Of a DNA stretch of 8,429 nucleotides, positions 6,501 through 8,429 are shown one piece after another. This DNA comes from an uncultured Clostridium sp. GTDB lineage: Bacteria > Bacillota > Clostridia > Lachnospirales > Lachnospiraceae. Position 1 is the stretch's first letter. Every line of letters begins with the position of its first letter. Made by a program: the position numbers and the translations under genes. Under the pieces are notes generated by a model. The model saw only the letters and a list, made by a program, of their open reading frames with translations. It made no database searches and had not been told where the DNA came from. The stretch covers positions 1 through 8,429 of the forward strand of contig USBM01000089.1 of assembly GCA_900552885.1 (NCBI GenBank), in the 5' to 3' direction.

Positions 6501-8162
6501 AAAACCACTGATTCCCCGATAACCATTAATCTTAACAACTGCATTTGATATATCTATGCCATCACTTTCTTCCACGGCATAACGTCCAATCAATACTTTG
6601 GCATCCCCGCCAACATTTGACCCAATTGTTCCTTGCAGACTTTGAATACATCCTTTTTTAATCCGTAGGATGACATCTCCCTTTACTGCAGAGCTGCTCA
6701 CACCACAAACATTTCCCCAAGTTCCATCCGTATAGTTGATTACCAGATTGCCTTCTACTGCATAATCATATCCACTCGCCCTGCCTTGTACTCCGGTCAG
6801 AGAATCTGTGCAAGATCCTTCCAGCAACCCATGTACATTCATTGTAACATTCTTTCTGGCAACAGCAGAACGAATTCCCATAATTCCAGGACCACCTGTT
6901 ACACTGGCGTCCGAAGCTATATTCAAAATTATATCCTCATCAATCACGGCATTATTCTGAGCCAGTATCACACCGCATGTCGCATCAGTATGGTCAATGT
7001 CAAATGTTATTCCACCATTCAGGTCAACCGCACCGTCCACAGCATACCAGATATTCGTCTTACACCGTTGCTCACCACCATCTATATCGATATCTACCGA
7101 TCCCATTATCTGCATTCTGGTGGAAGAACCCGAAGAAGGATTCGTAATACCCTTAATCTCACCCTTCACCTCTACTCCATTCACCACATCCAGATCAACG
7201 ACCTTGCCCGTTGTGTCTGCCATTGTTACCGTTCCCCCGGAGATTCCGGTTAAACTTCCCTGAATGTTTCCTCCTTGAAGCTCCACCACAACAGCAGTTG
7301 ATACGCCTTGCCCGGTAACAACATTTGCCCCATTCATCGCACAAATAGAACCAACGCTTCCCTTTTGTAACGTGACTTTTATCGCCGGCTTAGTGGAATC
7401 TGTTGCATCTACTTTACCGCCCTGAACACCATATATCGATCCACTTGTTTCTGAATTAGACCGTGCAATTTCCATATCCAGTGAACCGATCACACAACTC
7501 TGCGCACCATATATCTGTTCCTGCTTTCCACTGTTGATATGTACCTGTACCTTGTCCACTGTACTGTCGCCCATTGCACCAAAGCAAGTACTTACATTAC
7601 CATTCACCTGCATATCCACCGATGATACTTTACTATTAAATGCGCCACATGCCATAGAAAGATTATCTGTCTGCAGATCAATTGTAACCGCCGTCTCTTT
7701 CTCTGTCTCCAATTGTCCCTTATACACGCCATAAATGACAGAATGCTTTGTACCTTTTACCGTAATACGAATCGGTGTCGTAGAAGATGTTCCATACAAT
7801 CCGTATACCGGACATCCCGTTCCCTCTTCATCCGACTCTCCACCTGTAGATCCGGAAAAAGAGACTTTCTCTTCATCCGAATCAACCTTGCCATTACGAT
7901 TCTTGTCAATGTAGAAATTCCGATACTTAACCGATTCTCCAGCCTCTGCCGGCACATCCTCAATGATAACCGAGTTACCATGCAAATTAATAAATTGAAT
8001 ATTCCCACTGTCATCTAACTCATAGGTAACTCCTTTACTTAGATCCTCCTTGGGAAGTGTATTCTCTGCCGCCCGAACCGGTAACATCCTGCCTCCCATC
8101 ACAATTCCTGCAGCCAGACAGAATATTGTCCCAACTGCTAATAATTCTCTTCTCCTTCTCAT
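1..8162 (-). CDS. Giant multi-modular exported surface protein, C-terminus cut by window edge
   Basis: At least 2,720 residues are visible, and the frame is still open at position 1. The ATG at 8162 is chosen because a perfect AGGAGG lies 5 bases upstream and a classic signal peptide follows at once. Order of parts: signal peptide; three related modules, each with an EF-hand-like loop, beta-solenoid-like repeats and a He_PIG-like Ig domain; three further Ig-like repeats; then 75-residue Cys/His tandem repeats. Nearly all of it is short Val/Ile/Thr strands broken by Gly and Asn turns, typical of extracellular beta-rich stalks. No catalytic motif, transmembrane anchor, LPXTG motif or SLH domain is visible, though any anchor would be in the missing C-terminus. 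A role as a cell-surface adhesin or matrix-type protein of a Clostridia bacterium is inferred from architecture only. It appears to be transcribed alone from its own upstream region; downstream neighbours are not visible. Confidence 0.95.
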   Translation of the reverse strand, partial: MRRRRELLAVGTIFCLAAGIVMGGRMLPVRAAENTLPKEDLSKGVTYELDDSGNIQFINLHGNSVIIEDVPAEAGESVKYRNFYIDKNRNGKVDSDEEKVSFSGSTGGESDEEGTGCPVYGLYGTSSTTPIRITVKGTKHSVIYGVYKGQLETEKETAVTIDLQTDNLSMACGAFNSKVSSVDMQVNGNVSTCFGAMGDSTVDKVQVHINSGKQEQIYGAQSCVIGSLDMEIARSNSETSGSIYGVQGGKVDATDSTKPAIKVTLQKGSVGSICAMNGANVVTGQGVSTAVVVELQGGNIQGSLTGISGGTVTMADTTGKVVDLDVVNGVEVKGEIKGITNPSSGSSTRMQIMGSVDIDIDGGEQRCKTNIWYAVDGAVDLNGGITFDIDHTDATCGVILAQNNAVIDEDIILNIASDASVTGGPGIMGIRSAVARKNVTMNVHGLLEGSCTDSLTGVQGRASGYDYAVEGNLVINYTDGTWGNVCGVSSSAVKGDVILRIKKGCIQSLQGTIGSNVGGDAKVLIGRYAVEESDGIDISNAVVKINGYRGISGFEGTIGGDCEFKVHNSEQETSGYTSCTMNVFNGDCQIDGSLIAEIEGGNYGSCNSNASQHKIGGDCSVTVTGIDVGECYGIYGTSVNGTCVVTLKDIDSSSTIIAIQDGVFDQDVTVTTSGNKATTFYGLNRFKAIQGNLVMNCDGDQMPDGTSSDYGVFYAIYSGYTAGVIKGSANVVVKDCNFNQLYGIYETTALGKTTIQLQGGSYANAVTPVTINSSNTLCKQVAFTADSTVFGKPDATWKISNSVYGSGKIMERFSDTCTLNGTYTVDNRCADFQDVDTTGSLQLDLDRDRYYAGYCLITEDVTAKNIRTCNGTLLHVSKDAAMKVDENGYFYVTAGTKCLVEGALDGEINLNNGKYCAFYMNGGTLTSTENLQCIYYPVSFEYEEKAGTLTWSGVNTLSLCKDVKFGMVGNNIYVTGTAKKGYELQGAYAKKESDKNYSNMAAGTTDNSYKYTMTAEPVAIRMDFAGTQISLGKSAPDPIAKLNEATTAEEPLYDMADVIISNDGEEGELTYALVEEQSNMPEGLQFADGKIYGTPTVLNETGSKVVIRVTGRNGSTADLSLVIKVTETGEGTGSQEGRIRVDAEKQEVHLQGNSVVIAANGEETAVYIDDDLDGVADFEEPAYSGDLSAYTVYGITGATIRRPLQLTMTGGTVKSITVVENADVSVKTETDAVKMQMTGGKVSGGITMAEDAEIAGTMALCISGDATYKVVNMTYGNNVTCDGWYQDIKGGVTIDGIYKLSKNIEIESIRINKNAKCTLSEGSKLAVNGLLYVQQLAYFYNNGEVKTGKTIIDNGGYVYNKGTYTCTGTFDNYGRFLVIRGTLLPEDNAFNQVYYPVDIQCDLKNTSLKKDNNTMGYYTVGDSVMLFGWAGADCSVSATDVPGYVPYISVNDNKLVEMGNNSYTFRMPRKATTLHLSYQPIQISAQKAFADPTAVIAREYTRDDPLYDLNNLVISNDTTSTYGQDMVYELQPGSELPAGLSLSEGKLIGTVAADAKDSDVTFIVTGRNGTTTEVQMHIAVSSEMTQRDINKLVKISGYTIDLQGTSVVIRQAVGDTTKTSIYLDDDRDGIADNTNALQMNQSTELALSSYSICGCTKASESKVDGNISIYMYGGTVNGLYGVYGESNKIVRLNSDVAVYVKGGSIKSNTTAAQYAYAKNVTLDVQGGDLNRRVYAAYEPQNVDQVCFRFGDKAGFYNTNSGDEYGMAVTYKGTVKDIIATVGSDGNGRFSGAKASFQGVYKTKVSGNVEYTINGQWNPINISAFAMDATIAGNMNVEWKQGVMASSNNSSWSPAFLRGSQVADLNVSIPDGTKIGGNAYMAVLGSKANNIKLDAPHTGGKANVSLRETNGSSIISNSAYVNLNGTVEVDGTYTLEESLEADKFTTYSNAKLTIAEGVTVVSAGKADLSGTVVNHGTWNSRDKLTINGTLDNYGELSFGAVGSTSFGLRIESLGKLINREDAVCELASRIDNVGKIVNYGGLKQSYYNSVSTYMTSVGKIYTTTKPKMKVALKNYQTIYYAVQTDYIEEYVSSVKVTDSSEKDLEVSGVDGDDNRYLLGGKTFYVQVDAKNETGKKVSSITYNNGTDSGAGMTETTTSGKWMGTSGYEPMIVTLHFEGVTNITLDRDSDEVNTAQVGVTYPSTAPVYDLTKLVISGDDAEGTGTVTYMVDPSTALPTGLKLVNGVICGTPSRASNTAQTVKILVKGRNHTTAVFTLTFTKIEKGTPTVLIPDKLTALAGDTLASVTLPDYSLKAARNAGTYAWQNPDTVVGNTGNGKETYTAIFTPKDTENYNWDNRKGEDGNISVEVTIAIKKRTPEFTTPTGLTAIYGDTFASVVLPDDENGTFAWADGVKMEDEVGNAGAYTCYLEYTPNDQTMYEKVSNITVKLVVQPKKVTTFVPAKTVFEVEAGGTLGDIVLPTSEDGTYSWHTIATTIPENEGTYEVIFKPNDVKNYDWSGVEGYDPTYKGVIVSVAVKVIHVHDYGETWKSDKTHHWKECECGEVSDKAEHTWDAGKVTKEATATEAGEKTYTCTVCKVTRTEVIPATGETPEPPHVHEYGTTWKSDKTYHWKECECGEVSDKAEHTWDAGKVTKEATATEAGEKTYTCTACKVTRTEVIPATGETPEPPHAHEYGTTWKSDKTHHWKECECGEVSDKAEHTW
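552..1316 (-). other. Three tandem Ig-like repeats with N-Y/W-x-G style ends (residues 2283-2537)
   Basis: Repeat 1 (2283-2373), repeat 2 (2374-2451) and repeat 3 (2452-2537) share a scheme: a short Thr/Pro-rich lead; 'GDTLASVTLP', 'GDTFASVVLP' or 'GGTLGDIVLP'; a 'TYAW', 'TFAW' or 'TYSW' strand; a Gly-Asn turn; a strand ending in 'FTPKD', 'YTPND' or 'FKPND'; then a Tyr ('NYNW', 'MYEKV', 'NYDW') and a final alternating-Val strand. Repeats of this kind are common in giant exported proteins of Clostridia and are often loosely annotated as bacterial Ig-like or MBG-like. They probably form a rigid stalk between module C and the Cys/His tandem repeats. Divergence among the three shows they are old. 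Confidence 0.7.
1332..1553 (-). other. He_PIG-like putative Ig domain 3 (residues 2204-2277)
   Basis: It begins P-V-Y-D-L and 'LVISGDD', then 'VTYMVDP', 'LPTGLKLVNGVICGTPS' and 'VKGRNHTTAVFTLTF'. The full P-x-G-L and G-T-P core is present. It closes module C and is followed after five residues by the first of three different Ig-like repeats. Confidence 0.75.
1332..3401 (-). other. Module C: third cap, beta-repeat, N-x-G and He_PIG-like unit
   Basis: Residues 1588-2277. The cap has 'DLQGTSVVI' and an acidic loop from D1624 (D-D-D-R-D-G-I-A-D-N-T-N). It keeps the Asp positions but has Asn where the usual Glu/Asp ends the loop, so calcium binding may be weaker. 'YSICG' and 'LYGVYG' echo the module A repeat element, and glycine-rich strands run to about 1925. 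Residues 1928-2043 carry N-x-G turns (NHGT, DNYG, NVGK, NYGG) and the phrase 'AKLTIAEG', matching 'AKCTLSEG' in module B. A beta-rich linker domain at about 2044-2203 has diverged from those of A and B. The last domain, 2204-2277, is He_PIG-like. Confidence 0.68.
3423..3650 (-). other. He_PIG-like putative Ig domain 2 (residues 1505-1580)
   Basis: It begins P-L-Y-D-L and 'LVISND', continues with 'MVYEL' and 'LPAGLSLSEGKLIGTV', and ends with 'VTGRNGTTTEVQMHIAV'. The usual G-T-P turn is G-T-V here; everything else follows the He_PIG pattern. Closing module B, it corresponds to the domain closing module A. Confidence 0.73.
3423..4754 (-). other. Module B: short version of the cap, beta-repeat, N-x-G and He_PIG-like unit
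   Basis: Residues 1137-1580. The cap reads 'HLQGNSVVI' and then an EF-hand-like loop at D1169-E1180 (D-D-D-L-D-G-V-A-D-F-E-E), the best match to the 12-residue calcium loop of the three. 'YTVYGI' and two 'MTGG' strands follow, then a segment at about 1292-1376 with repeated N-x-G turns (NNGE, DNGG, NKGT, DNYG). Residues 1394-1478 ('YYPVDI' to 'YTFRMP' and 'LHLSY') match the same position in module A and resemble the end of divergent InlB-type repeats. The He_PIG-like domain is at 1505-1580. At 444 residues it is much shorter than module A because its solenoid section is contracted. Confidence 0.7.
4788..5012 (-). other. He_PIG-like putative Ig domain 1 (residues 1051-1125)
   Basis: The pattern is P-L-Y-D-M, then a strand ending 'VIISND', 'LTYAL', 'MPEGLQFADGKIYGTPT' and finally 'VTGRNGSTADLSLVIKV'. 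The 'P-x-G-L-x-h-x-x-G-x-I-x-G-T-P' core is the hallmark of the putative Ig (He_PIG, cadherin-like) family, which forms strand-rich domains in bacterial surface proteins and often mediates protein or carbohydrate contacts. Its length of about 75 residues is normal for the family. Confidence 0.75.
4788..8030 (-). other. Module A: cap, long Cys-containing beta-solenoid-like region, beta domain, He_PIG-like domain
   Basis: Residues about 45-1125. It begins with a cap containing 'HGNSVII' and an EF-hand-like loop at D86-E97 (D-K-N-R-N-G-K-V-D-S-D-E). Residues about 117-930 are irregular glycine-rich repeats. In them a short hydrophobic-aromatic/Cys-Gly-hydrophobic element (YGLYG, IYGVY, ACGAF, CFGAM, IYGA, IYGV) recurs every 22-34 residues, each followed by a Val/Ile-alternating strand. 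This suggests a beta-solenoid, but I cannot name a family. Roughly 28 single cysteines are spread through it. Residues about 935-1024 ('YYPVSFEY' to 'IRMDF') look like a small beta domain, faintly recalling divergent InlB-type repeats (G-Y-E-L ... Y-T-M-T-A-E-P-V). Residues 1051-1125 form the first He_PIG-like domain. Confidence 0.7.
8067..8162 (-). other. Signal peptide (residues 1-32)
   Basis: The protein opens with four arginines (MRRRRE), then a hydrophobic core of about 18 residues from L7 to G24, then a short polar stretch ending V29-R30-A31-A32. Cleavage most likely follows A31 (V-R-A) or A32, both fitting the small-x-small rule for signal peptidase I. Cys15 lies inside the hydrophobic core without an L-A-[AG]-C lipobox, so this does not look like a lipoprotein signal. 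It implies Sec-dependent export of the whole protein. Confidence 0.9.
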
Positions 8163-8167
8163 AGATA

Positions 8168-8173
8168 CCTCCT
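8168..8173 (-). promoter_or_regulatory. Ribosome binding site AGGAGG
   Basis: On the minus strand the sequence reads GAGGAGGTATCT and then ATG. A perfect AGGAGG sits 5 bases before the start codon at 8162. This fixes the start and predicts strong translation. Confidence 0.93.
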
Positions 8174-8206
8174 CATGTGTAGAACACGTTCAACGATATT
8201 ATGTCT

Positions 8207-8235
8207 ATCATACGTCATTTCGTCATACTGCACAA
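8207..8235 (-). promoter_or_regulatory. Candidate sigma-A promoter for the giant gene
   Basis: The -10 element TATGAT (8207-8212, 5 of 6 consensus) lies 17 bases from a -35-like TTGTGC (8230-8235, 3 of 6). A start near 8200 would give a leader of about 40 bases. An alternative further upstream is TATAAA (8268-8273) with TTGCAT (8293-8298), but its spacer of 19 bases is longer than ideal. The weak -35 and repeated hexamers in the spacer suggest an activator or repressor may act here. Confidence 0.5.
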
Positions 8236-8267
8236 TCAGAAAGTTAGTATTTGGAGATTTTCGTCAT
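8213..8267 (-). repeat. Three direct ATGACG hexamers in the promoter region
   Basis: ATGACG occurs on the minus strand at 8213-8218, 8221-8226 and 8262-8267. The first two are 8 bases apart and lie within the spacer of the candidate promoter. The third is 41 bases further up, close to four helical turns. Two of them continue as ATGACGAAA. They could be protein binding sites, but no regulator is recognised. Confidence 0.4.
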
Positions 8268-8320
8268 TTTATACAATTTCTTTTGGGAATAAATGCAACT
8301 CCGGTTTCAAAAAAACTGCA

Positions 8321-8334
8321 AGAACAAACGTTCG
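8321..8334. promoter_or_regulatory. LexA/DinR-like SOS box (GAAC-N4-GTTC)
   Basis: The minus strand reads CGAACGTTTGTTCT, a perfect GAAC-N4-GTTC inverted repeat with the extra 5' C of the Firmicutes LexA (DinR) consensus CGAAC-N4-GTTCG. It ends about 160 bases before the giant gene's start and about 85 bases upstream of the candidate promoter. That is too far for simple repression of that promoter, so it may instead control a plus-strand gene beyond 8429. An AT-rich stretch with TTTAAT follows it on the plus strand at 8342-8347. A chance palindrome is possible. Confidence 0.4.
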
Positions 8335-8398
8335 CCTGTTATTTAATAGAATTCATGTTTTTAGGCTCACAGGATCAGACACCGTTGTCGTTAGAAAC

Positions 8399-8416
8399 GT
8401 GTACCGCAAGGCACAC
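8399..8416. other. Short hairpin near the right edge
   Basis: Arms GTGTACC (8399-8405) and GGCACAC (8410-8416) enclose the loop GCAA on the plus strand. On the minus strand all seven pairs form if one G-U is allowed. No T-run of terminator length follows on either strand. The remaining upstream DNA between 8236 and 8398 shows, besides the entries above, only AT-rich sequence without a convincing gene. Confidence 0.3.
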
Positions 8417-8429
8417 ATTGAAAAAGCCC

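Noticed and set aside
7757..8014. Minus-strand frame of 85 codons near the 5' end of the gene
   Set aside because: It is an out-of-frame shadow inside the module A cap, where the true frame encodes the EF-hand-like loop.
1889..8018. Many shorter plus-strand frames of 60-155 codons across the middle of the window
   Set aside because: All are antisense to the continuous minus-strand gene, lack ribosome binding sites and show no recognisable domain.
8236..8398. Riboswitch (for example cyclic di-GMP type, often found before surface adhesins)
   Set aside because: None of the conserved cores I know (such as the GEMM-type G-rich and GNRA receptor segments) can be seen, and the stretch lies upstream of the best promoter candidate.
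8355..8429. Plus-strand ATG followed by 24 open codons to the window edge, just after the LexA-like box
   Set aside because: No Shine-Dalgarno sequence precedes the ATG, and the peptide (starting MFLGSQDQ) matches nothing I recognise, including LexA's N-terminus. 75 open bases is not evidence of a gene.

Overview
The window is almost entirely one very long gene on the minus strand. It starts at 8162 and is still open at position 1, so 2,720 codons are visible and the C-terminus lies beyond the left edge. No in-frame stop was found when reading it codon by codon. The frame agrees at more than twenty motif anchors spread from 7907 down to 3. Only 267 bases at the right end (8163-8429) are non-coding, and they hold the gene's upstream control region. 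Apparent plus-strand reading frames are antisense shadows.

The organism is most likely a low-to-moderate GC Gram-positive of the class Clostridia, perhaps a gut Lachnospiraceae. This rests on the perfect AGGAGG ribosome binding site, the slightly AT-leaning codon use, and the style of protein. Giant exported proteins that mix solenoid repeats, putative-Ig domains and 'H-x-H-x-Y-G ... C-x-C-G ... C-x-x-C' tandem repeats are familiar there. The genus cannot be told from this window.

Layout in protein order: signal peptide (residues 1-31/32). Next come three related modules, A (about 45-1125), B (1137-1580) and C (1588-2277). Each module runs: a short cap with an 'L-x-G-x-S-V-x-I' strand and an EF-hand-like acidic loop; a stretch of glycine-rich beta-solenoid-like repeats; a segment rich in N-x-G turns (less clear in A); a small beta domain; and a He_PIG-like putative Ig domain. 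After module C come three Ig-like repeats of about 80-90 residues (2283-2537). Then come exact-period 75-residue (225 bp) tandem repeats (2538 to beyond 2720) carrying paired Cys and His residues. The order reads as an export signal, a long beta-rich stalk or display region, then a repetitive region towards the unseen C-terminus. A cell-surface or secreted adhesin-like role is inferred; no enzyme motif was recognised.

Upstream, there is a plausible sigma-A type promoter (8207-8235), three ATGACG hexamers of which two sit inside its spacer, and a GAAC-N4-GTTC palindrome (8321-8334) that resembles a Firmicutes LexA/DinR box. The palindrome may belong to a neighbouring gene beyond the right edge.
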